DNA from: Ustilaginoidea virens
Taxonomy: Eukaryota > Ascomycota > Sordariomycetes > Hypocreales > Clavicipitaceae
DNA: 64,000 nt
NCBI RefSeq assembly: GCF_000687475.1
Contig: NC_057322.1
Coordinates: forward strand, 806,001 to 870,000
Direction of reading: 5' to 3'
The translations under genes and the position numbers were made by a program. The notes beneath the pieces were generated by a model. The model was not told the DNA's origin and made no database searches. It saw nothing but the letters and a program-made list of their open reading frames with translations. Shown here piece after piece: positions 43,073 to 53,849 of the stretch; position 1 is the first letter of the stretch; the number at the start of each line of letters is the position of its first letter.

Positions 43073-44978
43073 GGCGCCCGGGTTCGTCGTCGCCGCTTCG
43101 TCGCGATGCTCGACGGCTCTTTTCCGCGCAGAACCCGCGGTCCGCCAGGCAGTCTGCGTCGGCGGCAGTCGATGATGCCGCCCGTTGCTCGCGTCGTCTG
43201 TAGACGCCGTATGCTTCCGCTGCGAGAGTCGGGCGCAAGCATCCTCCGGCGCCGCAGCTGTCCGGGAGCTGTCCAGCAGCTGTCTAGCAGCTGTCTCTGA
43301 TGATTTCCGGTTCCAACCTTGCTTCGTGCGTAAACTCGATGGCGATGACTGAGCGGACCCCCTCCCCGCCCATTGTCGTCGGATCCACTGGCCCCGAGGA
43401 TACCGCAAAGCGAACAGGAAACAAAATCGAAAAAAAAATAAAAAAAATAAAAAAAATAAAAAACACAAGGCGTGTGTGGCGCCGAGGCTGCTCGTCTTGG
43501 AACCCCGTCTCGCAACGGAAACTGTTGACGAAAAGAAAAGGGGGGGGAAAAATAAATAAACAAATCAAAAAGAGACAGAGGGTGAGAGAGAAGACGGCCA
43601 GGCCCCTCAGAATGAGCGGATAGATAGGTGATTGATTGCTGGTCCTCCCCCCCCCCCCCCCCCCCCGCCCTCCAGAGTCTTGGCAGTTGCGCCAAGTGGC
43701 ACTGGGTGGGAATCGGCCGGCCGCATCAATCCCAGCGCTGTGGCTGGCAGCACGCCAAGGCTGACGACGTAATCGGCTGGCCAAAGGGGGGCCAGACGGA
43801 AACGATTCGGGTAATGATGCTCGTGCAAAAAGGTGGCCTTTTTCTCTTGAAAAAATAATCTAAACAATCTAAACAATCAAAGCAATCATCTGGAAGCGGT
43901 TTCAATGTCGCAGCATTTCTTGAGCAGTAGCATAGCCTCCCCGCGTACGGAGAAACTTGCTACCTAGATACCTAGGTAGGACAGCGTTCCTGGATTCTCA
44001 TTCAGTATCAAGCCGTGCGCATCAGATAATCCCATTCCCCTTGCGTCGTTTCCAACCAGGGACTGGCCACGGCCCGCCCTGTGCATCACGCCGTGTACGG
44101 CTCTAAATGTCCCAAGAACACTTCTTCATCCGAGACAATGTTCAATGCCTTCCAACCATGCCGGCATGCGGGCGGCACCTCCACCCTTGGTCAGCTGCAC
44201 CGCGTAACCCGGCCCTGCAGCCAAAAAAAGCTCGGCAACAGACCGTGGCGACTGCGCTTCCCTCGAGTCCAAGCCGTGTCCGGGGACCATGAGCCCGAAA
44301 CCATATATGCCCGCCGTCACGGCTTCTACGTCTCACGTGTTCTAGTATCATGACCGAACCCAAAACGCCGCCGGTCGTACCCCAAAAGGCATCATCAAAA
44401 ACAAGTCCGCCTTGTTCCCACAGAGCGTTTAAAAGGCAAGAAAAGAAAGGTGGGGAGGGGAGGAGAAAAGGGGTGAAACAGCCCAAAGACGAGGCCAAAG
44501 GTGCGACGCAGAGTGGCGGATCGTGTCCGAATTGCCCCAAGGCTTTCCCAAGGACAAGTTCGCTGCGGTTCTGATGCTGTACAATTGCGACAGCGGCAGG
44601 ACAGAGACGGGGCGGCATCCGAGATGCCTCGTCGTAGGTGGGTGGGAAGGGGTGGTCGTGAGCATCAACATCTGTCAACATCTGCGGGCGGGCCCTCACC
44701 ACCGCCAGCTTCCACGCTCCATGCCCCGAGGACGAGGGCATGACGCGGATGCTCTTGATGCCTCCTCCCGCGATAGGTTTCGCGGCCCACTTGACGGCAC
44801 TTCAGGCCATGGTGCCCGGCTAGGACCCTTGAGCCGCTTCCTTTCTTTTCGGGAGAGAGGGAAACTAGAAGGAAAACAAGATGGAAAAGGGGAAAAAAAA
44901 AGAAAAAAAAAAGAAAAAGAACATACCCCCCGTGCGGATCATGTCTTCGGTTGGGCAAGCGGCAGGAAAAGTCTGCCC
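43073..44978. other. intergenic region without a recognisable gene
   Basis: Contains A/AAATAA-rich sequence at 43428-43461, a C tract at 43647-43666, a CTACCTAGATACCTAGGTAGG palindrome-like segment near 43961 and A-rich sequence at 44882-44922 before the STE50 stop. Short ORFs have no motif. Confidence 0.55.
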
Positions 44979-46775
44979 TCATATGATGCCCCCCGGGGGG
45001 TCGTAGCCGGTGGATGCGCCTCTGGCCGCGTTGGCCATGCCTCCACTGCCCGGCTCGTTGTCAAGCTGGGCATTGGTGGTTTTCCGCAGCATAAACACGG
45101 GCTTCTTGCCCTCCTTGTCGAGCTGCTTGAACAAAATCAACGGCTTCTCGTCCATGGCCAGGCACCTCTCCTGGTCGCCGTAGACAATGTACAGGGCATA
45201 CTGATCCCAGGGAGCGTTGATTTGGTACTTTCGGAGGGCAGCCGGGAGCACCTTGTAGCAAGGGTCGTCCATGCTGACGCGGAAGGACTTGAAGATCTCG
45301 ACCGAGGCGCCGCCGTTGGCGCCTGGCGTGGGCGTGTCGGGCGCCGGGGTTTCGCGGCGTCGAGGGGGCCCCGCGCCCACCCCGGCGCTCTTCTCCCGCG
45401 ACGACGACGACGACGTGTGCGTCCCCGTCCCGTGGTCCAGCTCGTTCATGGTGGAGCGGTTCGAGGCTACGGACGACTCGCCGCGGTACGATCTCGACGC
45501 CAGCGTGGTGCCGCTCAGGTAGTTTTGGGGTGAGGTGGGAGACGGCATGTTGGGCGACGGGTGAGAAGACGACGTCTGCGAGGATCCGTTCATGGCCGCG
45601 AGGTGTGACGAGGAGATGACGGCCCGCTCGGCCGCGCTGGCCGGGTCGAGGGTCTGCTCGGCGATGGTACGGTCGTGGACGGCTTGCGTGGGCGACGCGT
45701 TCTTGGGAGTCGCGCCTATGAGGATCTTCCTTTGAGAGTACTGCCGCTTCACGCCGGGCCCGGAGCCTGGGGGTGGGGTTGGTGCTGGGAGGGATATTGT
45801 CGCTTCGAAAGGGTAGCCCTGGCCGGCGGATCCTCCGCTGGTGACGTTGGGCAGAGGTGTTTGCTGGTCCTTGACGAGGCGGAGCGCGGGCAGCATGTCT
45901 TCCCGCAGCCGTCGGAAGTCGTCCGTCATGCGTCGCAGGTCCTGCTCCAGCAGATTCATCCGCTCGTCTCGCAGCCGCAATTGTTCCACGAGGTGCTTGA
46001 TATCCTTGAGGGTAGCGGCGGCATACTGAGCCTCTGCATCGGCAGCTGTGCTCGACGACGAATGCCCGTTAGTAAAAAGCAAAAGGGTGCAAGGGGGCAA
46101 GGGGCGAAGAGCCAAAGGGAAAGGCGAATGGCAAAGGAAAATGTCCTTACATAGCGGACAGTAGTGATCGCTCTCGACGGGAACATCTTGTGCCTTCTTC
46201 ACATCATAGACGCTCTTCAACATTGTTAACCGATGACCAACACTAGCAATTCCCATGCTCTTCAGGTCGTCATGCAGCAGCGCGACCAGAGCTTCGCCGA
46301 CAATCTCGTTTTCTGCAAGACACCTCATTGACCCCCGTTTCCAGTCAGCCAGGTTTTCAACAAAATCATTACGGGCAGTCTCATGAATTGGGGAAGGGGG
46401 CGGGCAGAGCAACGACAATACGAGCAGACGGCGGACAAATGCACCGCGCCCCCCCCCGCCCCCCCCCGTGTTTTCCTTGGTGCATTCCCCCCCATCACAC
46501 TCACCCACGAATGCGTCGGCATATTGCGGCAGGCCGATGGCGCTGATAAAGTCGGCACACTCGTCGGCGCTCCACTCGGTGATGACGGTCTCGGGTAGCC
46601 GGTCGGCGCTGCTGCGATGACCGTACATTGTAGGAGTATGCTCTGCAGAGTTTGACAGTTCCGAGTCGATAGGAGAGGCCTCAGAGTCGGCCACGGGCGA
46701 ACGGTCGCCCATGCTTCGCTCATACTCGTCGTCAGCGTCGGACTCGGCGTACGCGGCCCCGGCGAAGCTCATCAT
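44979..46775 (-). CDS. STE50: STE50-type MAPK-cascade adaptor (SAM and Ras-association domains)
   Basis: Three exons, 46775-46505, 46312-46151 and 46045-44979, give 499 aa. Introns of 192 and 105 nt have GTGAGT/GTAAGG donors and GCAG/ACAG acceptors; read unspliced they stay open but insert Gly-rich and Phe/Leu-rich junk. Joins restore YADAFV-ENEIVGEALVALLH and DHYCPLS-ADAEAQYAAATL. The SAM domain covers about residues 63-130 (ITEWSADECADFISAIGL). A coiled coil (LKDIKHLVEQLRLRDERM) and a Ser-rich linker follow, then the RA domain from about 380 to 470 (EIFKSFRVSMDDPCYKVLP). Such adaptors bind the MAPKKK Ste11 through SAM and Cdc42/Ras-type GTPases through RA, serving pheromone, invasive and osmotic pathways. 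The first of two adjacent Met codons is used here; the second is equally possible. Confidence 0.94.
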   Translation of the reverse strand: MMSFAGAAYAESDADDEYERSMGDRSPVADSEASPIDSELSNSAEHTPTMYGHRSSADRLPETVITEWSADECADFISAIGLPQYADAFVGECDGGECTKENTGGGGGGRGAFVRRLLVLSLLCPPPSPIHETARNDFVENLADWKRGSMRCLAENEIVGEALVALLHDDLKSMGIASVGHRLTMLKSVYDVKKAQDVPVESDHYCPLCKDIFLCHSPFPLALRPLPPCTLLLFTNGHSSSSTAADAEAQYAAATLKDIKHLVEQLRLRDERMNLLEQDLRRMTDDFRRLREDMLPALRLVKDQQTPLPNVTSGGSAGQGYPFEATISLPAPTPPPGSGPGVKRQYSQRKILIGATPKNASPTQAVHDRTIAEQTLDPASAAERAVISSSHLAAMNGSSQTSSSHPSPNMPSPTSPQNYLSGTTLASRSYRGESSVASNRSTMNELDHGTGTHTSSSSSREKSAGVGAGPPRRRETPAPDTPTPGANGGASVEIFKSFRVSMDDPCYKVLPAALRKYQINAPWDQYALYIVYGDQERCLAMDEKPLILFKQLDKEGKKPVFMLRKTTNAQLDNEPGSGGMANAARGASTGYDPPGGII

Positions 46776-47308
46776 TTCGGGGCAAGCTCGCCCGGCGTGA
46801 TGTGGCAGCGTGCGAGGTAAGCGGGTCCGCGTCCGTCGGGGGGAAGAAGGATACGAGTGTCCAAGCCGGCCAAGGGCTGCCTCGGCTCCGTGTCGAAAAG
46901 AAAGGATGACGGGCTAGAGCGACGAGGGTTGCGGCGAAACGAGGCGATTGCTGGCTTTGTCGTGTTGGAGTAAAGCGGCGGTCGGGCTGCAGTGGAGCAG
47001 AAAGCCAGATTGATGACAAAGGGGGGGGGGGGGGGGGAGGAGGGTTGGCAAGGGGGGAGGTTTGGCGGGCGACCATGGATAGGTAGATGGGAACCTTGGC
47101 GCTGGCGCTGGGCTGCTGAAGAAAGTTATGGAGCAGGATGGCGCAGAACAAGGCAATCGAGGAGAGCTCAAAGGAGAAGTCTGCGTTGCCGGGGGGGGAT
47201 GGGTGCGGCGGTGCCTTGCACAAGGGCCAAGATGGAGCCAAACAGCGGGCCAGTCAGTACGGTGGTGACGATGAGCAGATTGGCCGGCCCCCAGCAAGCG
47301 TGCAGGGA

Positions 47309-47404
47309 ACTCAACGGTGATGATGGCGATGATGATGGTAATGAAGAGGGTGATGAAGAGGGTGATGATGATGGTTATGATGATGGTTATGATGATGGTG
47401 ATGG
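47309..47404. repeat. GATGATGG(TTAT)-type imperfect tandem repeat
   Basis: Imperfect GATGATGGTTAT/GATGAAGAGGGT units of about 12-15 bp upstream of STE50. Confidence 0.75.
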
Positions 47405-47829
47405 TGCGAAAAGACGACCAGGCAGGGCAGCCAAGAAGATGAGAACGGCGAATATCACGGGTCGCTTCGTCTGGGCAGCATCAGGGGGTTCAGGGCGGAA
47501 CGGGTAGCAAGATCCCGGGGCGGAATTGGGAATTGGGAATTGGGGGGCTCAAGGCTGCTCTGGTTGCTTTGTCTTGTCTGCTTCTTTGATCTGCAACTTG
47601 ATTTCCCTTTGGTGGTGGGTGGCCTGGGACGCGCAGGGGCTGCTCGACGGCAAGTGGCTGGGCTGGCGGGATTTCGCTGTGAATGGAGACGGCAGGTACC
47701 AGCAGTACCAGCAGTTCCAGCATGCATCACATCATATTTGAACGTCGCTACGTACACGCCGTTGACCCCACGTCAGGACCCAGGTCCAGCCGACGGCGAA
47801 ATCAGGTGGGGCGGGTCTCTGCCCTGCCT

Positions 47830-47995
47830 GTGATGTGATGCTTTTGATGCGATGCTTTTCATGTGATGCTTCTGATGTGATGCTTCTGATGTGATGCTTC
47901 TGATGTGATGCTTCTGATGTGATGCTTTGATGCTTTTGATGCTTTTGATGTCATGTTTCAATGTCATGTTTCAATGTGATGCTTCTGATGAGATG
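47830..47995. repeat. 14-bp tandem repeat array
   Basis: At least five close copies of GTGATGCTTCTGAT flanked by variants (GATGCTTTTGATGC, GTCATGTTTCAAT). It is rich in TGATG and non-coding. Confidence 0.85.
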
Positions 47996-48494
47996 CCCAG
48001 TCAAAATCCCTCTCTGCCTCGCCAAGCTCGCCCAATGTTTCTGCCTGTTCGCCAGAACACTCGGCATTATTACGCCGCCGCCGCCGCCGCCGCCGCCGCC
48101 GACTCAACGACGCGACCGGCAACTTTCCCCAGCTACATGTGCGGTAAAACATGTCTACTCCCCAAAACGAGCCCGTAGCGTCGTCGCAATCGCCCGCCAC
48201 AGCGGCCCAAGACAACGACGGCTTTCCCCATCCCCCCCCTCGTCTCGGCAGTCGCGCACGCCATGAGAGAAAAACAGACGAGTACAAGTACACAAGAAAC
48301 AAAAACATCCCCCGACCGACCAGTGCATCCGTCAAAACTGGTACAAACGCCCCCCAGTCATACTCCAATCATCGTGCTCTTGGATTCAAATTGTTTTTTT
48401 TTTCTTTCTTGTTATTTCTATTCTTTCCTTGTCCCGTCCCTCGTCTCCTCGTCTCACACCCCTCTCCGAGAGATCCCATTCTGTCACCTTGGCT

Positions 48495-50400
48495 TCACCG
48501 CAGAGGGCGCTTGGCATCGCGCACACCGCACCGCACAATGTCTTGGACAGTCCAGCGGGGAGGCGTCATGGGCACTCCGTTGGCCCTTCTCCATTCGCTC
48601 TCTCGCTCGGGGGCAACATCAACCGTCGCCGGCAGTGGCTCGAGCCCGCCGGCTACACCGGTGGAAAACTTGAGCTGGATGACATCGGCAACCTCGTCGC
48701 AGGCTGCCAAGAGCCTGTCGAGGTCGTCCTTGTTGTGGGCGGCAGACACGCAGAAGCGCGCACGGGAGCTGATCAAGGGTGTCGCAGGATAGCCCACGAC
48801 GACGACGGAAATCCTGCGCTTCAGCATCTCTCGGCTAAAGGCCGGCATCTTGCCGGGATTGTACAGCATCACGGGGATGATGGGGGAGTCGTCGTGGCCG
48901 TAGACAATGTACCCAAGACGCTTCAAGCCGAGTCGCAGGTAGCGCGAGTTGAACGCGATGCGCTGCAGCCGCTCCTCACCCTGGCCGGGGCAGAGCTCGC
49001 CCGTGATGAGCTTCAAAGACGCGAGAATCTGCATGAGGACGCATGGAGCGGGCGACTCGCCGTATTGCGTCGACACGTTTGTGCTCCTCAGCTTGTCGAT
49101 GATGTGCTTCTCGGCCGCAATGTAGCCACCGTTGGCGCCAAAGGACTTGGTCAAGGTGCCCATCAAAATGTCCACCCGCGCGGGGTCGATGCCAAAGTAG
49201 TCGCAGACGCCGCGGCCGCGAGGTCCCAGGGCGCCGACGGAATGGGCTTCGTCAACAAAGAGGTAAAACTTGTACTTGTCCTTCAAAGCCAGCACGCCGG
49301 GCAGGTCGCACATGGTTCCCTCCATGGAATACAAGCCTTCCACGACGACAAGGATCTTCTTCCACGGCCGGTGGGTGCGCGGCTGTCCCTGAGAGATGTT
49401 CTCCCGGAGAACACGCTCCAAGTCGGACATGTCGTTGTGCTTGAATGACTGAATGACGGCGCCAGAGAGTCGGGCTCCGATACGGATGGAAGCGTGATTC
49501 AGCTCATCCGAAATGAGGAGACAGCCCTTGGAGACAAGAGCAGGAAAGGAACTGGCATTGGTGACATAGCCCATGGAGAAGACCATGGCGTCGGGTTTGC
49601 CGACAAAAGCTGCGATTTCCCGTTCCACCTCCAGAGACAGATCGGTCGTGCCAGCGTCGGCTCGAGGGCTGGCAGAGGTGACGCCGTATCGTCTGACGCA
49701 TTCTTCCACGGCATCGGCGCAGGGGCCGTCGGACTGGGCGAATCCCAAGTAGTTGTAAGAGCTCATGTTGAGGGTCTCGGTGTAGGTCCCGGTGTATCGA
49801 TACGTGCGGTTGTTGTCGTCCGACTTGCGGTCCATGAGGGTGATGTAGCGTCCTGGAACGCCAATGGTCGGGCGGGCGAAGCAGTCGTCCAGGCGCATCT
49901 TTAACCGCCTAGTGTAAAAACTGTCGAAATCATCATTGAGAGGGGCATAGCCATTCTGAACCTTGAGGGAGTCGTAGTGTTTCTTGTTTCCAAATCTCTT
50001 GCCGAAAAAGTCGCAGATGTGGCCGACGAGGATGAGGAGGAGGTAGCTGATGTAGGTGGTGAGGAGAAAATAATAGGGAGGCTCGTCTTCAACAGGTGGT
50101 TCCAGAGGAACGCCATGAGACTTGCTAACGTAGAGGTGACTGGAGTGGCACAGAGGGCCAAACTGAGCATCTGCTCGTCTCTTTCTTTCCATTTCCTCCG
50201 CCGACCTGGGCCGGAAAAGGGTTGTCGTAGGGGGTTCGGAGCTGTTGTGATCGCCAGCAACGGCGGTGGACAAGGATATAATAGGAAGTGAAGGGGACGA
50301 AGGCGAGATGCCAGCCGGCAACCCGTTGGCTTGAGCCTGCTGGAATGGGGTCGCAACCGGCAGAGGCAGATGCTGCTGCTGAGGATGGTGCGGCGGCGGC

Positions 50401-50439
<39 letters not shown>

Positions 50440-50609
50440 ATGGCGAGTAGCGCCTGCTGGGCGGAGGAGTGCTCCTTGGACTTGGGACTTGAGGAGAAGA
50501 ATTGGCTGATGCGGTTTCCTTTGGATGTTGAGGGACGTCGTTCGCCAACCTTTTCAGACTGTGACATGGCGGAAGAGGTTGAAAAGGGGTTTGCCAGTTT
50601 GCGGGGCAT
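48495..50609 (-). CDS. LCB2: serine palmitoyltransferase subunit 2 (LCB2)
   Basis: Single exon, 704 aa. A low-complexity N-terminus with a 12-Gln run leads to one membrane segment (about residues 180-200, FLLTTYISYLLLILVGHI) and a class-II PLP aminotransferase fold. The PLP-binding lysine lies in MGTLTKSFGANGGY (K488); FVDEAHSVGALGPRG supplies the cofactor-contacting Asp and His. The catalytic subunit joins LCB1 in the ER to condense serine with palmitoyl-CoA, the committed step of sphingolipid synthesis. The Met at residue 15 (MSQSEKVGERR) may be the true start. The polyQ run and extended N-terminus make it somewhat longer than yeast Lcb2; no break is visible in the catalytic part. Confidence 0.96.
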
Positions 50610-53600
50610 GTCTCCTGAGTATGTCGTGCAACTTTCCTTCTATCTTTCGTTTTTTTGGTTTTTTTTTTTTTTGGTTTTTTTTTTAAAAAAAAAATAAGAA
50701 ACGAGTAAGAATTATACCGGGTGTGACAGGCGGCAGCGGAAACTGCGAGTCACGGGTTAAGGAAAGAAGGATGGTCGTCGGATCGATCACTGGGCGCAGA
50801 GTTTGATCTGAGGAAAGAGCGAGGTTAGAAGTTGACTTGAGCAGAAGAGAAAGGATAGCGAACATGGTTCGCAAAGCGTTTATTTTGCTCTCATGATATA
50901 TAGGGCAGCGGGCAACGGAAGCAGAATCTTTCGCATAGAGCAAGTCCGGCGAAAGAAAACCCCCCCCCATGCGGAGGCAAGCAGCGAAGAAAAAAAAAAT
51001 GCGATTGCACCTACAAACGCGTAGTACCTGGCTGGCGATGCGTATGCCTGTCAGGTCGGGGCTCAGGTCGGGGCAGACTGCAAGGCTTGCCCTTGAGGAG
51101 AGCCAGGAAAGGGGGAGTGGAAGTGAAGGAAGGGATCCGGGGAAAAGGGGTTGGTTGTTTGACGACGTGGAGGGACAGAAACTCAATCACAACCGGAACC
51201 CCGCGGCTACGCGAGGTAGTCCGGAAAGCACGGAAAAGACGGGGAAATAGGTGAAGGAGGACTGGCAGGAGTACATACTCACCATGCGAACGCGGCGGTG
51301 AAGGACGGGGAGTAGTTGCAATGGCCAAGTTGGACGCGAGGCGGCATCGCAAGCACGCGCTGCGTCGGGAACTCTGCGACTCTGCGACTCTGGACTCTAG
51401 TGGACTCTGGATTCTGGATTCTGCATGCTGGATTAGGCGATTAAAGGTCAGGGTTAGGGGGTCCCGAGAACGGGCTGGGGGCTGGGGGCTGGGAGCTGCG
51501 TAAAATTACGTGCTCCGCAGGCTGGCGCAACGCCCTAACACGCCAAGGCACCTAATAAGCTAAGCTCCATGTCGACCTTTTTAGCGGGGTCGCGCAGGGG
51601 GGGGATGGGGATGCGCGGAAAATTAGGTGAAACCTGCTCCGACAAGTCCGCGACTTGGCGTACATAGGTAGGTACCTAGGTACAGGTACATACCAGATGT
51701 ACTCCGTACCAGGCGGGAAAACGAAAACTTTCAACCCAGGCCTCCTCCATCTGTTCAACCAGCCTGGAGGCACGAGGTTTACAGCAGGCCGTTTCGCTTC
51801 GCAGCCCGTGATGCTTCGCTCAACCGCCGTCGCTGCTGCGTCACCTTCATGCTGACTTGGCTCCACGACCCTGATCTGGTTGGGCTTCTCGGGCGCGGTC
51901 GCTCCGATGACGTCTTGCGGACACCAGACAGCATGATTGACCGGACGCTGTGGCGCAGCCGTTGACCAGACCGTTTGTGAAACGGGCTTTGGCGGCGGTT
52001 TGCCACACGGCGGCACCCCCCCCCCCCCCCCCCCCAGGTCGGTACATACATATGTAAGTTTCTTAGGGACGGGACATAGGCTGCGGACTTGATGGCTGCA
52101 GGCAAGCTGGGTGGCCTATGTACCTCTTTGCCGCCGTCTTGATTACCACAAGAGCTGGGGGCAGGCAGGCAGGCACTGGGAGGCTCCGGTGGGTTGCTCC
52201 GCGCGCTGGCAGTGAGGCCCCGGCGTCCCCTGCGGATTGCTGCCATTGAGGCGATTTGGGCGGGTCAGCGTGCTGGGAGCGGCACCAGTCCGCGGCGGGT
52301 GGCGGCCGCTATGTACGCTACGCTCCAGGGGCCGCACTGGACTCGGCGAGCCGCACTCGCCGGCAAGCTTGATGTCAATTGCTGGCCCATCACGTCGGGC
52401 CCCGTCCTTCCTCTGCCGGGCGTGCCAGATCTCCCGAGTCGACGTCTGCGCCCGACCTTGTCACAGCTATATTGTGCGTTAATGAGTCCATGTCGGTGCC
52501 TGGTCTCTTCCATCATGCGCCCCCCCCCCCCCTCCGCCAACCCGCCATCCCCGTTGTTCAGGCTTCAGGCGTTGCCTGCCTGCCGACCGTGCCCCCTCGG
52601 CTCTGGAAGCAACTTGAGCCCCTGCAAACCCCGAGAAACGGCACCAGCGAGCGCTCATCAACCCAGCCGCTTTCAAAACAGGCGCTGGGTACGTGCAACC
52701 ACTTGCATAAAAGGCGCTCCGCGGCAAAATAACATTCACAGCGCACCGAGTTTACTACACGGTTGGGCGCCCATCTTTGTCCCCCCCCCAGCAAGTTTGC
52801 AAGGTTTCCATGTTGTTGGACCGCACCAAAGCTGGGTGCCATGTGCCACTTACTTCATACACCGTGCACGCGCTCTGCATCGCGACTTTGCTCATGGACA
52901 ACCCCGCCGGGAGTGCTCGAGGCACACATGCCAGTTGGCATTTGCCGAAAGCTACCGGGTCGATTTTCCGCCGTCAGAATGCGTTGTGCACTTCGATGCA
53001 GCCCTGGCCGATGGTCACGGATATAATAGAGTGACAATGCAGCTGAAGCTCTTGCATGAGGTAAGGTACCTAGGTACCTAACCTTACCTAAGGTAGGCAG
53101 GTACCTGGTAACCACTCGGAAGCTCCCTACGGCGAACCGACTCCCGTATTTGGTCCTACCAGACGTCCTTGGTACCTACATGTAGGTACCTAACCTAGCG
53201 TCCCCCCCGTAATCGGTCTCGGATGGCAGGGCTCCGCAGGGCTCTAGCCTCCAACCTCAGGCCCACAGACCCAGGCCCACACAGGGCGAGGGCGCGGGTT
53301 GCGCCGGGTCATGCATGGCCCTCCAAAAGCCGAGCTACCTATGTGCATGCAAGTCAATACATACCAAGGGAATCGCACGCGCCACGATCCCCAACACTTC
53401 TTCCTGTCGACTGGAGCTTAAGCGCCAAACCCGCCGCGCCATTCCGACCAATTGGTTTAGCTTGCTCGGCTCGGCTTGGTTTCTTCTTCCTCTTCTCCTT
53501 CTCCGCAACTCTCCTCATTCTCCCTCTTCGCCCTTCAGCCATCCCAGCCCCGCCGCTCTCGCTCTGCGCAATACCTTGCAAGACACGAACGACACGAACG

Positions 53601-53849
53601 ACACGAACCTCCCCGTCTGCTCTTCTAGTTCAGCAGCCGCGCCAAACGAAAGCCGCCGCAACCGGCACCAGAATCCCGAATCCGGACCATCACCCACAGC
53701 GACCGCCGCTTCGGACGTCGAAAAACGCCTGCTCTCAGGCACCCCCTTGACAGTCAAAAGACCCGCCTCTGCCCCTCCGCGAGGCAGCTCCAGATCGCCG
53801 CCGCCTTCGCCACGGCGTTGCCCAAGGTCGCATCCTGGTCGCCGCGTCA
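50610..53849. other. intergenic/promoter region between divergent LCB2 and acetoacetyl-CoA synthetase
   Basis: No gene was recognised in 3.2 kb. It contains T- and A-rich tracts at about 50650-50694, TAGGTACC clusters at about 51661-51690 and 53056-53200, a GTACTCCGTAC motif at 51700-51710, a C tract at about 52016-52035 and CT-rich leader from about 53460. The open frame at 52194-53081 has no recognisable protein signature. Confidence 0.55.
53057..53200. repeat. cluster of GGTACCTA palindromes
   Basis: Several overlapping AGGTACCTAGGTACCTAA-type sequences and a TACCTACATGTAGGTA palindrome lie within 150 bp, about 700 bp upstream of the acetoacetyl-CoA synthetase start. They could form hairpins. 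Confidence 0.7.

Larger units (their letters stand above)
46776..48494. other. intergenic region with repeats
   Basis: STE50 promoter on the left, with a G tract at about 47022-47037, then GATGATGGT-type repeats at about 47309-47404 and a GATGCTTCTGATGT array at 47830-47995. The right end is the LCB2 3' flank. A GCC run lies at 48074-48101. No gene was recognised. Confidence 0.6.

Noticed and set aside
52194..53081. 295-codon plus-strand open frame
   Set aside because: No recognisable domain, Cys/Pro/Arg-rich composition of random GC-rich frames, and it overlaps motif-rich intergenic DNA.
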